A stretch of 64,000 nt of DNA from Brachypterus glaber (GCA_958510825.1 OY294046.1:11262847-11326846), one strand, 5' to 3'. Shown: positions 35,401 to 47,580, counted from the first letter of the stretch. Translations and numbers: made by a program. Notes: generated by a model from the sequence alone, not told the origin.

Positions 35401-36243
35401 CAGTGCGTGCATTAAGTCTGGAATCACCCGAATAACTTTTTAGTTACAAGTAAAATACAAAAATCCTCGGACAGGTCGATTTATATTTTTAATTCTGCAA
35501 ATTTTGGTTTAAAAAAAGTTATCAAAATTGGCACCCTCACCCCCCAACTTTTTTTTTTCAAATAGCAACCTACCCCTTGTGATACATCATTGGAAAGGTA
35601 ATTTAATAAGCTTTCCAACAGTGTATGATAAAGCCTAATTTGTTAAAGGGTCTATGAAAAAACGCATGTTTTATTTAAACATTGTTTGTGTGAAATATTA
35701 CGCATAATATGGTAATTGTTGCCCTATTTCCTACTTGGCACCTTCCTGAGAATCTAAATAAGGTTGTTTTAAACTTATTGTAATATTTTATACCCTGTTG
35801 AAAAATGCAATTTTTTTTCTTTTTATTGACCTATTTTATGTTTACTATTTAATCGATTTTAATCCCGTTTTTTTACTGTCCACTGTCAAAGAGCTGAAGG
35901 ACATCAATTTGAACATTTATAGTGAACTAAAGTTATACTTTACATGTCTTTATAATAAACTAAATTGTGCATTTTATCATTAGCCCTTTACCAAATTAGG
36001 ATTTATTATACACCGTTGGAAAGCTTATTAAATTACCTTTCCAACGAAGTGTCACAAGGGGTAGGTTGCTATTTGAAAAAAAAAAGTTGAGGGGTGAGGG
36101 TGCAAGGGGGTGCAAATTTTAATAACTTTTATTACACCATAATTTGCAAAATTAAAAATAAAAATCGACCTATCCGAGGGTTTTTGTGTTTTACTTGTAA
36201 CTAAAAAGTTAATCGGGTTATTCTAGACTTAATGCACGCACTG
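35401..36243. mobile_element. 843-bp TA-type inverted-repeat element
   Basis: CAGTGCGTGCATTAAGTCTG at the left; its complement ends at 36243; TA at 35399-35400 and 36244-36245. Arms of about 260 bp include 'acaagtaaaa', 'caacctaccccttgtga' and 'tggaaaggtaatttaataag'. The central 61-codon ORF is AT-rich and not convincing. Related in style to 17797-18522. Confidence 0.85.
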
Positions 36244-36251
36244 TATAAAAA

Positions 36252-36398
36252 AGTTTTTATATTTTGGCCACCCCCCTAACACACCCCTATTTGAGGGGGT
36301 AGCCAAAAACATGAAATCTCTACAGCCTTTAATAACGTGAGAAACGGGTTGTGGAGTGTATGAATTTTGGTACAATTCGCGTTACGTAACACTTGAAC
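36252..36398. repeat. Truncated TTA-type MITE, 'wall' subfamily
   Basis: 'ttttggccacccccctaaca' with an inverted 'gagggggtagccaaaa', then 'ctacagcctttaataacg' and 'gcgttacgtaacacttgaac'. The same sequence recurs around 62817-62900 plus 63456-63595. It is cut at 36398 by the palindromic element. Confidence 0.65.
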
Positions 36399-37549
36399 GT
36401 GTATTTGAAATAGCATCGGAAATTTTAACAGATGATTCTACATCATAAAATATGACAAAAAGTTCCTATAAACATATGTCTAAAAATGCGTCATAAGGGA
36501 GCTACGCCCCTTTGAAAGTGCCTAAAACAATCGGTTTTTATTTAATAACTCAGGAACCCTTTGAGATATATCAACGAGGTTTTGCACGTCAACTAATACT
36601 ACCAAGGCCCGTTTTTATGTGTTATTTTCATGTACTTATTTCAACCAGGGGTGTGCGAAACGGGGGGGGGGGCTTATCAGTTTTTTGTCCCAAACTTTTT
36701 TGCAATTTTATTTTTGTAATATGATTCCTCAGGTCAAAATACATAAAAAAGGTACTCTTGTTGTAATACTGTAGGATTAACCTTTTTCGAGAAAAACCAT
36801 TTGAAGGTGAAATTCCACGGTTCGAGGACGAAAAATTAAATACTAAAATGTTGAAAACCAAAATTTTAATGATGCAGGGCGAATTTACATTAAAAACTAA
36901 GAAAAAAACCTCATATACAGGTACTTCCAAAAATCAATCCTAATGGAGCTATGGTCTCCTAAATATACACCATTTTTATAGTAGCTTTAAAAACGTTTTT
37001 TCGACCTACATGTATAGAAACTTTTTTTCTTAGTTTTTGATGTAGAATAACATTGCATTATTAAAATTTTGGTTTTCGACATTTTAGTATTTAATTTTTC
37101 GTCCTCGAACCGTGAAATTTCACCTTCAAATGAACTTTTCTCGAAAACGGTTAATCCTACAGTATTACAACAAGAGTACCTTTTTTTATGTATTTTGACC
37201 TGAGAAATCATATTTCAAAAATAAAATTGCAAAAAAGTTACACAGAAAAATGTTTGGGACAAAAAACTGATAAGGCCCCTCCGTTTCGCACACCCCTGGT
37301 TTAAATAAGTACGTGAAAATTACATACAAAGATGGGCCTTATTAGGATTAATTCACGTGCAAAACCTCGTTAATATATCTCAAAGGGTTCCTGAGTTATT
37401 AAATAAAAACCGATTTTTTTAGCAAATTTCAAAGGGGCGTAGCTCCCTTATGACGCATTTTTAGACATATGTTTATAGGAACTTTTTGTCATATTTTATC
37501 ATGTAGAATCACCTGTTAAAATTTCCTACGCTATTTCAAATACACCCTG
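36399..37549. mobile_element. 1.15-kb palindromic element, copy 2
   Basis: Same family as 25027-26127. It lacks the first eight or so bases at the left (starts gtgtatttgaaatagc, abutting the MITE) but has CACCCTG then TA at the right. Outer and inner inverted arms are both well preserved ('gcacgtcaactaat', 'cgaaacgggg', 'ctgtaggattaacc'). Confidence 0.8.
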
Positions 37550-38565
37550 TATATTGGTTATTTAGACTAAAACCTTTTCTATATTTTGGTTACACATTAA
37601 GTTAAAACTTTTTAAGTATCGAATTTTTAATTTTTTTGCTTAAAAAGGTGTATCTTGAAAATTTTGAAGTGAATTTATGATATTTTTTGGAAAATGGATT
37701 TTTTTATAAGAAAATTAGTGGAGAGCCCCTAGTACAAGCATATGGCTTATTTGGGGCTCTCCATGACTTTGTGTATACTTTGAATAAATAAATAAATAAA
37801 TAAATAAATACACTGATTTGGCTTTAAATTAATGCCATTAACCACGTACCTTCTAGAGATCTTTTGTTCTATTTTTCAAATTTTGGTACCACTGATTTTC
37901 CCCAGTTTTTGAAGGGTTTACACAGACACAGTAAAAAATCTAACCACAATTAAAACAGAATTAAATGTTAATTTTCACAGACTGTGTACTTAGTGCCAAT
38001 GTTAATACATAAGTAAAATGAAATATTACGACCACAACGACTGTCGCGACACACACCAAACTTGACTTGAAATAAATGGCCCTAATGCCTTTATATGTTT
38101 TTGGTGAATAATATTTTGTATTATAAATGGACTAATGTCATGGTATACCTACTATAAACAAGGATTAATATTTCAAAATAACAAAGACTGGACTATGGAA
38201 ACATAAGATTTGTAACTATAGTTAATGGTCACTGACCAAAGATTACACAGGCCCACAAAAAATTAAAAAGTCCATTACACGTAACCTATCTATAGTTTTC
38301 TGGCGTATTTTTTGGGGACTTTTTCCTTGTGTCAAGGATTTTTTCCTTAAATGCATGACATTTAAAATAGTTACAGAGAATCAAGAGTTATTATCTTGAC
38401 TCACTATTGTCTTACGTAGATATACAGTAGACTCGCCGGTTGTTATTGTTAGCTGGCAGACAATTTGCGCAGTAGTTCAAGATATGCGCGGGAGAGAAGT
38501 TAGGTTTGTTTTTTTTTGCCGTCAGTTGTCTTTAAAGGTGTATCATTGTTTTTATCTGCTTTAAA
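37550..38565. other. No gene seen
   Basis: Contains (AATA)n at 37783-37811 preceded by 'ggagagcccct...ggggctctcc'. Otherwise nothing that I can support. Confidence 0.5.
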
Positions 38566-38632
38566 ATGGACGAATTTGTATCTGTTACCCTCAAACGATG
38601 GGGATTTTAAAATTTACTTAAAAAATTCACGG
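38566..38632 (+). pseudogene. Possible first exon remnant with splice donor
   Basis: An ATG reads M-D-E-F-V-S-V-T-L-K-R-W-G-F, then a TAA, then N-L-L-K-K-F-T in the same frame, directly followed by a strong donor (G|GTAAGT). An acidic start with a short amphipathic W...L-L-K-F pattern reminds me of the opening of SAM-domain-like proteins seen in insect genomes, but this is only a resemblance. The stop makes it a pseudogene unless there is a sequencing error. Upstream 38430-38530 is slightly GC-richer, as a promoter might be. No second exon was identified. Confidence 0.3.
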
Positions 38633-38865
38633 GTAAGTAGCTTTAAATAACTTATACCTATAAGTGCCATTTTGCAATGGCGTTGCAACAAGTTTTTCTT
38701 CAAAAACAAGTGCTTTTTCCTACAACCACCTATGAAACCAAATTTCACACGATTAACAGAGTAAGAAAGTATCATATTTCATAGGCGTGCGAAATAATAT
38801 TTTACATGTGTGGGATATTTTTTCAAAATATTTACCATTCTATTAACCCTGGAACCTGACTGTGG

Positions 38866-39250
38866 AGTCTTTATCTTACACCAAGTCTTGGTTTAAGACA
38901 ATATGATCTTGAATCAAGAGAATCATAATCTTAAATCAAGATTATAATTCTCTTCATTCAAGATTATATTATCTTAAACCAAGACTTGGTGCAAGATAAT
39001 ATGATATTGGATAAAGATAATATGATCTTAAATCAAGATAATTACATACTTGGTTTAAGATAATATGATCTTAAATAAATGGTTTGTGGCTTTGATTTAA
39101 GGAAATGTCCTTAAATCTAGGACCTCAAATGCCAAGATCACGGCGGACTTGATCCAAGACAGTCATGGCGTTGAACATATCGAAAGCCATGGCGGCCTTG
39201 GTTCAAGATCGTTTTGCTTTTATTCAAGATATCCTTTTTCTGTGTACAAT
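38866..39250. repeat. Short-palindrome array ('aagatnatatgatctt')
   Basis: Alternating 'gatcttgaatcaag', 'taaaccaagacttgg' and 'ttaagacaatatgatct' phrases pair with each other on both strands, giving multiple alternative hairpins. The wording links it to the hairpin at 15529-15672. The overlapping ORFs on both strands (39138-39370) are by-products. Confidence 0.55.
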
Positions 39251-39889
39251 ATATCCAAATTTCAGCCAAATCTGACCGAAACCCCGGTGCAAGGTGGTGT
39301 CCTAGATGTTCAAAGTGCTCTAGCACCTAATCTAATAAATTTTAGGAGTTGTACCTTAGCACACTTTTAATTAGAATGCCAATAACTATAACATATCGAA
39401 AATTGAGCTAAATCGGACCGAAACCACTTTTCCATAAGACAGGAGCGAGCATTTGTTTTCAGTGACCAAAAATATATTCTGGTAAAGATTATTTTTTTGT
39501 AGGCATGTGTTATTATTATATTTTTTACAGCTCTCGAGAGAAAAGTTTTATACGATGGTTTTCAAATTTCCAAAATCTTCAAAAAAAGTGTTATCGAATT
39601 CTGGATAACTTCCTATCTTTGTCTGCCTATGTTCCTATTATACCGTCGTTTGTACACGATAATTCAAAAATGGAATGCCCGATTTGAATCTTCCAGGAAA
39701 AATCAAATTTTGTTGTATTTGAAAAAAAAATCCTTTTAACATGTTTGTATAAACCAATATTATACGCGCGGCCGTTTACGTAGCTTTTACACGCGCCTAC
39801 TGGAGGGCTAAAAACGAAAAAAAAAAGGTTTCTTATCGAAAAAAATTGAAATTAATCGTAGAATTTCGCAAGTAATGCAATATACAATA
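39251..39889. other. No gene seen
   Basis: The ORF at 39505-39687 has ordinary composition but no recognised domain or family pattern, and there is no neighbouring exon signal. Left uncalled. Confidence 0.45.
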
Positions 39890-40066
39890 CAGTGTATGTC
39901 TAAAGTCCCCCCTCCCCCCCTTTAACTTTAACTGCCTTTATTGTGCCACCAAACCAAAATATTTACTAAAAAATTATTTGGGTTATGTTAAGTGTTCCAA
40001 GTTTCAAGTTGATGTCTTGAAGTTGTTCAAAAGTTAAAGAAGGGAGCGGACTTTTGACACACACAG
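39890..40066. mobile_element. Short TA-type MITE
   Basis: CAGTGTATGTCTAAAGTCCC at the left and a near-complement 'ggacttttgacacacaca' at the right, next to TA. The 'aaagtc' plus C-tract layout matches the ends of 17797-18522, so it looks like a short deletion derivative of that group. Confidence 0.65.
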
Positions 40067-40344
40067 TATAATAATGTTTATGGTTTGCAAAATTACCTCA
40101 ATTTATAATTATTTGACAATAACAACCTTAATAGGTAAAGCCATAATAACGCAGCATGCGGTTTTGTCTTGTACCAGGTATAACTATAGGATAACTATAG
40201 AAAACAATTATTTATTTTAGGCCTTAAAAAACATGTAAAATAATATTTTAGTCCTATTGTATTACAAAACGTAAAAAATAGACTAGTTAAACCGGTACCC
40301 TTTCTAGATGGGTGATTAAATTTTAAAAGGCAATAGCAACATAA

Positions 40345-41053
40345 CAGTACCCGGCGTATTTCCAGTTATAGTCCAGTCTTCAAGTTAATAAAAGAGGCTT
40401 TACCTGGAAATAATTCAGGGAGTTTAGATTTTTGGTTTATTAGGTAGGGTTTAAGGCCGCAAATAAAGAATTTTGCGACATTGAACTCGATTTGGAATTG
40501 TAATTTTTTTAACTTACTTTTCACAAAAAACAGACTTTTTAAAATATCTCAAGATCGGTGCATCCTAGAACAAAAAAACTTTTGATATGAAAATAAAGAC
40601 GGCCAAATCTCCAAAATTTTTGGTGTCATATATTTTTTTTTGTACGACTTATAGCTAATTCACGGCACCGCCTTAAACTGTAGGGTTTTAGATTTTTCTT
40701 TATGACTCGGTTAGGAAGGTTTTTTTTATGCTTAATAAAATGGTGATTCAATCGATAATCGGTTTACTCAAAATAATGGGGCACAAATGTGTGAATTATT
40801 AAAAAAAAAAATATTTTACGTAAATTAAAAAGAAAGTGCCAGATAGATTTTTTTAATTTTCACCCGAAATGTTCTCAGGGACATGCCTAACCGACGATAA
40901 AGAACATTTTTGGTTTTTCGAAAAGAACATTAAAAATCTAAAAACGTTTAAGAGATATTTTAAAAATCCGTTTTTTGTGAAAAACACGTTGAAAAAAATG
41001 ACAGTTCCAAATCGAGTTCAACATCGCAATTTTTTTTTTTATTTACGGCCGGG
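40345..41053. mobile_element. Large inverted-repeat element, copy 2 (uninterrupted)
   Basis: Starts CAGTACCCGGCGTATTTCC and follows 5139-6867 in inverted-arm order without the MITE and LINE insertions. The right end is lost at about 41050, where 'ttacggccgggttaatggcc' begins and the repeat shared with 1-735 follows. It supplies the empty sites used to read the nested insertions at 5.4 and 6.1 kb. Confidence 0.75.
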
Positions 41054-41064
41054 TTAATGGCCGT

Positions 41065-41410
41065 AAATAAATTGATTAAAAATGATTTATACACCTACAA
41101 ATCTCTCCGAAATTGACAATGCTACATTAGACAAGTTACTAACGAAATCGCGAAAAGTGTACGATTTAGCCTACGAAAAGAAATTAAAATAAGCTAAGGA
41201 AGGTTTACTTTATTACTGAATAAATTAAATTCAAAAAATAATATTTAAAAAAATATATAGGATGCTTGAAGAAAAAATAGTATGTTTCACTCAGAGGAAA
41301 AGTGCTTTTTTTTATTCGTCTGTAGTTTCCGAACTCCGAGTCGTCCGTAAATTCTACAGACTAGTAAAAAAAAGCTTCACTTTTCCTCTTAGTAAAACAA
41401 TATACTATTG
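41065..41410. repeat. Interspersed repeat, copy 2 (no LINE)
   Basis: Reverse complement of 77-735 with the LINE absent: 'aaaaaatatataggatgctt' bridges the site. Includes the GC-capped hairpin at 41272-41409. The 75-codon ORF at 41262-41489 reads through that hairpin and is not coding. Confidence 0.75.
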
Positions 41411-42470
41411 TGTGCAGCAGTATTTTCTCAATGTCCATAATTGCAGACAGATTACCAACAATTATTTGATTGATTATGAACCATGGTGAAAATTACCAAG
41501 GCTTTAATATTTATTTAACAACTTGCAAAACCCACGATACTTTGTGTCCGTTTTTTTTTACAAAAGAACTTTACATGCATTAGAGGAAGTAAATTGTAAT
41601 TATTATTCTGTAAAAAGCATTTGGTAGGAAGCCAACAAGGACATTTTACACATCTTTAACTTGACTGTCTGTTTGATTTTCCTGCCGATGGAATTAACTC
41701 AAACCCGAGCACATTCACACCTAGTATAGGCGCTGTCAGAGTTATAAGAGAATTTTTTTAACAGCGATTATTTTTATCTCTATCTAACAAACCAAACTGT
41801 TCGTCCAATCGCGATTAATCGGGAAGTTGCATAATTTTAGACTCATTTAAACTAATGTATTTTTATCCAGTCCACGTGGGCTGATTCTAGCCAGTTAACG
41901 TTTGACCCTATCCAATAATATTTCACAATAGATTTAGCCACACCCACAAGGCATTTGTAGCAGCAAATATTTACTGGACCGGCTTTAATTTATTTCATTT
42001 GTGTTCTGTGCATCGATCTATATGAGATAAATAAGTATTTATTATAATAAAATTTAATTACGTCCCTGTCTCACATTATTCTGTTTTAAATGTAATCATT
42101 CTACTATAAATATGACACCAACTATACAGATACGGCCTATGTTCTACGTACTTCAAAAAGTTCTAACGCCACGAAAAAGGCGCGACATTAGTTTTCTTTT
42201 TTATCGACTTCATCAATTATTTTGTTTTATTGCTAAATTCTGTAAAAAATCAACCAATTGGAATCAAACATTTTTAAACTAATGCAATAAAACGTATCAC
42301 ATTTGAAATTCTACTGTTTTTTGCGAATTGCCTGTTTGAAATATTTTTTTCTAAAATTTTAGGGAGTTTTAATGCTTACGGCGCACCGTTCGAGCGGCTT
42401 GGCAACAGCGGAAAATAGCACCTCGATTTTTAAATTAGACAGTTTTATTTGTCAGTACTTGGTGTAGAAC
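41411..42470. other. No gene seen
   Basis: AT-rich single-copy-looking DNA. No ORF above background and no structure I can support. Confidence 0.5.
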
Positions 42471-42719
42471 CAACGAACTAATAACATTTCTCTCTAGAAT
42501 AGGAATTTCATTCGTAAAAACCGACAAAAACGTTAGCTACATAAACATTCGTCTGTCTTACTCGCACAACTTTCTTCTAACAGAGACAACAATACCAGTT
42601 ATTGGTAATTGCTATTGTTCAGGCCTGAATATACCTACTATTTGTTTACAAACAAACCGAGATGTTGGTGATACTTTATATTAACGGTATGCGTATTCTA
42701 GAGAAGTTATTATTCATTG
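42471..42719. mobile_element. hAT-like MITE, copy 2
   Basis: CAACGAACTAATAACATTTC at the left and 'gttattattcattg' at the right; interior as in 13849-14102 but inverted. Flanks TGTAGAAC and GCCAGCAC do not form a clean 8-bp duplication, so one end may have been altered. Confidence 0.7.
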
Positions 42720-43287
42720 GCCAGCACGACCACACTAGCTTACAAATTCTCTTTTGGAGTGTATACAAAACGAACGGATGATCTGATCTGTATAGCAACT
42801 ATTATCAAACATTTAAGAATAATAATAAACAAACAATTTATAATTTTTTCTTTATTTTCCTTCTTCTTTTTCTTCTTCGCTGCATGGCTGATTTTAGCAA
42901 AAAATATTCCATGGTCTTCAATCCCAATTTTTTCAAATGACAATTGAGATTGAAGACCATGGAACATGCATTGCCTAGTCCGAAACTCTGTAGCGGTGAG
43001 AATTTCCAGCGTGCGACTTAAATTGAAAAAAAAAACACTAACTGTCATTTGAAACTGAAACCCAAACAGGTGGCACAAAAACGTGCCCTAATCCAACTAG
43101 AGCTCTGTTGGATTTGCAACATTAAATTTTGTGACTATACAATCTACAAAAATTTCCCAGCTAAAGATTGAGATTTACCCCATAACCCTTCAATAGAGGA
43201 TCTCCATCCCGTCATTCCCGCATTAGGTTCATATAATTTGTTCTATACCTAGATTTTTTATACAGTTGGAAGAAAAATTCTTATGCC
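42720..43287. other. No gene seen; one hairpin
   Basis: 'ttccatggtcttcaatccca' at 42907 pairs with 'gaagaccatggaa' at 42951-42963. Because of this hairpin, ORFs on both strands (42717-42947, 42740-43078) overlap; neither has a recognisable domain. Confidence 0.5.
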
Positions 43288-43470
43288 CACTGTAAAAAGT
43301 AAACTGAATATTCAGTTACAAATGGATAGGAAATCAGAAGTATTCTATACGATTGTACTTTAATTTTTGTAAAAAAAACGCAACATTTCATATCCGTCCT
43401 TAAATATTAAAGTACACGACTTTAGAAATATAGTGTTTTTTAACAAAAATTAAAGTTCACTTGTATAATA
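43288..43470. mobile_element. MITE with CACTGTAAAAAG end, copy 2
   Basis: Aligns with 8985-9160 from CACTGTAAAAAGTAAACTGA through 'ccgtccttaaatattaaagt' to 'aacaaaaattaaagt'. The right end is less clear. Confidence 0.6.
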
Positions 43471-43519
43471 ATATAGGCGCCAACCATATTTTGTTACATG
43501 TAATAACATAAATATTTTA

Positions 43520-43790
43520 TAAGATAGGCATAGCGTAGTGGCTAGCGTGTATGCATAGCAAGCCTACTAGCGTGAGTTCCATTCTCACTGGCGCCGATTT
43601 GCCTTTTTCAGTTAATAAATAATAGAAATTTAGCGAAGGCGATAAGTGAAACGGAAACTCCATAGAAACTGGTTCGAAAGTCAGTATAAGCCGGTGGTTC
43701 CCTCTACTACTAGCCCACACAAGTCCTGGACTTAGGGGATGCTTAATTAAGTAGAATAGTACTAGGTTAAACAAAGAAACAAACATAAAC
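43520..43790 (+). mobile_element. tRNA-derived SINE candidate
   Basis: 'tagcgtagtggctagcg' at 43531-43547 fits a pol III A box (TRGCNNAGYNGG). 'gagttccattctcac' at 43574-43588 is a weaker B box (GGTTCRANTCC), about 40 bp downstream as in tRNAs. A non-tRNA body follows with 'ccggtggttccctctac'; the 3' end is AT/A-rich ('caaagaaacaaacataaac'). No clear target duplication. No intact tRNA cloverleaf is seen, so it is not called a tRNA gene. The ORF on the minus strand (43517-43792) is a shadow of this element. Confidence 0.5.
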
Positions 43791-43973
43791 ATAGTTGTAG
43801 AATTAAGAGGTGAACAACATACGATTGTTATAAATACAACAACAAATGTTATGTTATGTCATAGTACTATACTATAGTACAATTTGTGGTTGGCGCATAT
43901 ATAATGTTGTTGTATTAATAACGCTATAATTCTATCAGTGTACAAATTTATGAATTATGCATACACGGTAAAA

Positions 43974-45058
43974 ATAAATTACATTAAATTACATAGTCCG
44001 TAAATGGTAATATGTTGACATAGACCGAAATGGTAAAAATTACATAGTCCGTAATGGTAATGTTTTGCATAGACCGGAACAGTAAAAATTACATAGTCCA
44101 TAATGGTAATATTTTGCATAGACCGGAACGGTAAAAATTACATAGTCCAGAATGGTAATATTTTGCATAGACTTGAAATTTGAAAAAAAATATTTACTAC
44201 TTAGAAAATATTTGTTCCAAATTACAAGTCTCCGTGTCAAAGCTTTTTTGAAATATCGTAGCGTAAAGTTCATTTGGTTTATTAAACCAAACGATTTGCA
44301 CCCTTAATACAAGTTTAAACTGCTTAAATCTTTCTTTAAAGATCTATTGGTTGATAAAGATCGTAATTTATAATGAATGTAAATTTTAGGCCACAAATAA
44401 AGCATTTAAATATCGTACATAAATAATATTTACCTTTTTTTGCACTTTAAACACTTTAACCTAGCAGCATGCGTCGCTATCTCTCTAACAATAACAATAT
44501 TAAACGGTCCGTCTCATGATGGGACGCCTTCTTGGTTATTGTCCAAAGCTCACGCGCGTCTTAAAATAACATAGGCCGACATTGTAAAATCATGTAAAAA
44601 TGTGTAAATCAATGTAAATATATTTTTTTACATTATTTTACATTCTTTTACATTATTTTACATTCTTTTACATTATTTTATATTCTTTTACATTCTTTTA
44701 CATTATTTTACATTCTTTTACATAAATTCATGAATTATGCATAGTCCAGAATAGTAAATTTACTATTCCGTACTATGTAAATTCATGTATTTTTACATTA
44801 TTTTACATGCAGTTTTTACAGTGTAGTACATTATAGCAAATTTACTTAGCGTATTATGCAAATTCATGTATTTTTACATTAGGGAACGTTCAAGTATTAC
44901 GTAACGCAAATTTTGATCATTTTGGACCCCCACCCACCCCCTGTAACGCTACTTTCCTATACTATTAACATGGGCGTAACACTCCAAAATGACCCCCCCC
45001 CTAGGAGCGTTACGTAATACTTGAACGTTCCCTTACTTTACATTCAGTTTTTACAGTG
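43974..45058. mobile_element. TA-type element with internal arrays, copy 1
   Basis: Begins CACGGTAAAAATAAATTAC after TA (43972-43973). It holds four units of about 50 bp built on 'acatagtcc(g/a)(t/g)aatggtaat' (43993-44170), a middle shared with copy 2 ('gcatgcgtcgctatctctc', 'gacgccttcttggttattg') and an 'acattattttacattctttt' array (44630-44725). A first end, tttttaCAGTG/TA, is at 44823, and a duplicated end region continues to 45058, interrupted by the TTA-type MITE. Copy 2 is at 53196-54057, inverted. Confidence 0.8.
44882..45032. mobile_element. 151-bp MITE with TTA duplication
   Basis: GGGAACGTTCAAGTATTACG at the left and its perfect complement at the right. TTA at 44879-44881 and again at 45033-45035 reconstitutes 'acattactttacat', the array sequence it interrupts. 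A 3-bp TTA/TAA duplication is characteristic of PIF/Harbinger elements. Partial relatives: 24160, 26492, 36252, 62817. Confidence 0.85.
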
Positions 45059-45060
45059 TA

Positions 45061-45976
45061 CAAAACGGATGGATGAATTGTATATTAGTGATTAAGTCTT
45101 GGAGTAAAAAAACCCTATTCCTATTTTAACTGCTGTTCAGGGTTTAAATGCGGTATTTACTTAACTAGCGTTTCATTTGAGACCTGTAACCTCGCATTTA
45201 TTTTATTCAATTTCAGTAATGAATACCCATAATTAATATTTGTTAACACTTTCGATTTTCATTATTTACGGACACTATACACGTAGAAAAATTTATTTAT
45301 CCATATTAATAAATTGATATAATAAATATCAATTCACAGAAAAAAAAAATTGGTTGGGTGAAACCAAACCAAACCAGATCAATAGTTTAATAGGTAAGAA
45401 ACAATTACACTAGGCAACAAATCTCAACTTTTTTTTGCCCCGATCGGAAAGTAAATTTTTCTTAATAGTTCGAGGGCTTAGAAACCGAATCTGACCTTTC
45501 AGAACTTAAAATTTTTGAGATATAAGTCCAGGAAATAATGACGTTTTTTTTCAAAATCTTAAAAAAAAGAGTAGGATTTTGAAAATTTTAGGGTATTAAA
45601 AAAAAATACGAGGAACTCAAAAATATATATGCCAAGGACCTACTGTCAGAGTAAGTACGCGAAAAAAAAATAAAAAGCTTAAAATGAAAGTTCACAGTTT
45701 ACTTAATTGGTCTTTTGTGGCAAAACTATCAAATCTTTTATTTCCCATGATTTTAGAACAAAAGAGGGATAAAATAATGATTTTTTTAACATTTTTATCT
45801 CATTTTTCTCAGAAAACTTAGGTAATAGAAATATTCTGAGGCCAGATTCGGTTTCAGCAACCCAAAATTAGTTAAAAAACATATGACTCCAATCAGGACA
45901 AGAAACCGTGTTGCGTAGTGTTATTATTACACAAAAAAAAAATTGTCCTTTTATATTAAGAATATGGGGATTTGTA
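45061..45976. other. No gene seen
   Basis: AT-rich; only low-complexity A/T runs. Nothing supported. Confidence 0.5.
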
Positions 45977-46746
45977 TACTGCCGCGCTAAGCACATAGGT
46001 GGTAACTTACTTTTTTGTCAAAAAGGAGTTATTACTCCAAGATGATGTAATAACAATCGATGAATATTTTTATCATATTATTAAACGATTTAATTCATTT
46101 TTTCATAATAAAATTACTCTATTAAAGCTGCCGTATCTTCTTTAAAGTTGTCAATTACTAAGCCAATTTTCCGTATCTATGGTAACTTAAGAAGTTACGA
46201 TAAAATGCCTTAGCACAATACTAATAATTAACAAGATACGTCTATTTTACCTTAGTAACGGTAAGTTACGGCAAATGTCCTAAATAATAGTTATGGAAAA
46301 CAATCGGGACTTTCGTTGACAATTAAATTGCTTTATCCACTTCTTATAATTTATCTTAATAAAAAGTATTTTTATAACAAAAGAAGATCAAGGTACGTAA
46401 AATGATATAATATTCGCTAATAAACCTTTTTTTCTTTATTTTGTTCATGAATTTATGAGATACGTGAAATCTCCTTAGTATTACAAGTGAAAAATAATAA
46501 ATTTTAAAGTGGTAACTATCAAAATTTCTATTTTACCGAGTATTTTACTATTTAATTATCCAATAATTAACATTTTTATAACATTAACAACTAAAATAAA
46601 CTTTTATCTTTCTGATTCAAATCAAATTTGATATTTTTTTGACTTGAAATATAATTTTTAGTGACACAACATTGAAAATTAAAAACTGTTAATATCTCAA
46701 AATGGCCAAAATACAAGTTACCACTTCTGTGTTTAGTACGGCAGTA
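45977..46746. mobile_element. 770-bp TA-type element
   Basis: TACTGCCGCGCTAAGCACAT at the left pairs with 'gtgtttagtacggcagta' at the right, continuing to 'ggtggtaactt'/'aagttaccac'. TA flanks at 45975-45976 and 46747-46748. The interior is AT-rich with no ORF, so non-autonomous. No second copy in the window. Confidence 0.75.
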
Positions 46747-46748
46747 TA

Positions 46749-47431
46749 TAACGTAGAAAATATATTCTTTAAGAATACCATATTCTTATCCTTTTATATT
46801 TAAAGCAATTTTGCTTTAAAGGAGAATATATTCTCTTTGCTATATCCAAATCACATGTGCACATTCTTGATTTAAGACAATATATTTTACTGTGTACCAC
46901 AATTTTTTTTAATTCAACTCACAAATTTTTTACTGTGTTAAAAATAATGTAGAATATTTTAAATTGCGGTTATTTTGGGTCCAACAGTACAAAAAGCAAG
47001 TCAAAAATTATCTAAATGACGATGAAAAGTTACCCCAGGTGGCCAAAACCGTCCACATTTACGTTATTTACACAACAACCTTAAAACTTTAATTACGTTC
47101 GTCCCATGTCTTCTTCGCAAGTCATTAATTCCATCTGGCGTGTAGGAGTCTCATATCCTATTAAATAAAGATTAAGCCACATATATGGCGTTTGCTTTGG
47201 TTAGGGCATAATTAAGTCAAAAACGGGCACACACCGATTATGCAACGTTTTGGAGTGCCAATATTTTACGAACACGTTTGCAACAATAACAATGCACGTG
47301 TAGGCGTAGATACAAAGAAAGAATACATATTTTAATCATCAAGTTATCAGTCCTAAGGCTGATCTTCATCCCACCCTACCAATTCTATCTTTTTCCTTAA
47401 ATGTCTACATCCTATACACTACTTTGTTATT
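46749..47431. other. No gene seen
   Basis: Includes a small 'aagaatatat'/'gagaatatattctct' symmetry at about 46760-46840. No gene or known element identified. Confidence 0.5.
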
Positions 47432-47580
47432 ACATCGGCACTTAGTGCTACTAAGAGTGCCGATGTATTGAAATCTTCGCCGAAAAGTCAAAATCTTTGA
47501 TCACGTTTTTTTTTCACATTTCTCGACGTTTTAGACCATTCTGAGTCGAAATCAGTAAAAAAAAATTTGGTCCGTCTGTA

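Noticed and set aside
36628..37211. ORFs of 70-100 residues on both strands
   Set aside because: They read through arms of the palindromic element, and equivalents exist in the other copies with stops.
42740..43078. 112-residue minus-strand ORF
   Set aside because: Spans a hairpin and a poly-pyrimidine tract; no domain, and an overlapping ORF on the other strand arises from the same structure.
43530..43590. A functional tRNA gene
   Set aside because: A and B boxes are present, but no acceptor stem or anticodon arm could be formed; treated as a SINE candidate.
44630..44725. Periodic 'acattattttacattctttt' tract resembling a satellite or array
   Set aside because: It is an internal array of the TA-type element and recurs inverted at 53293-53410.
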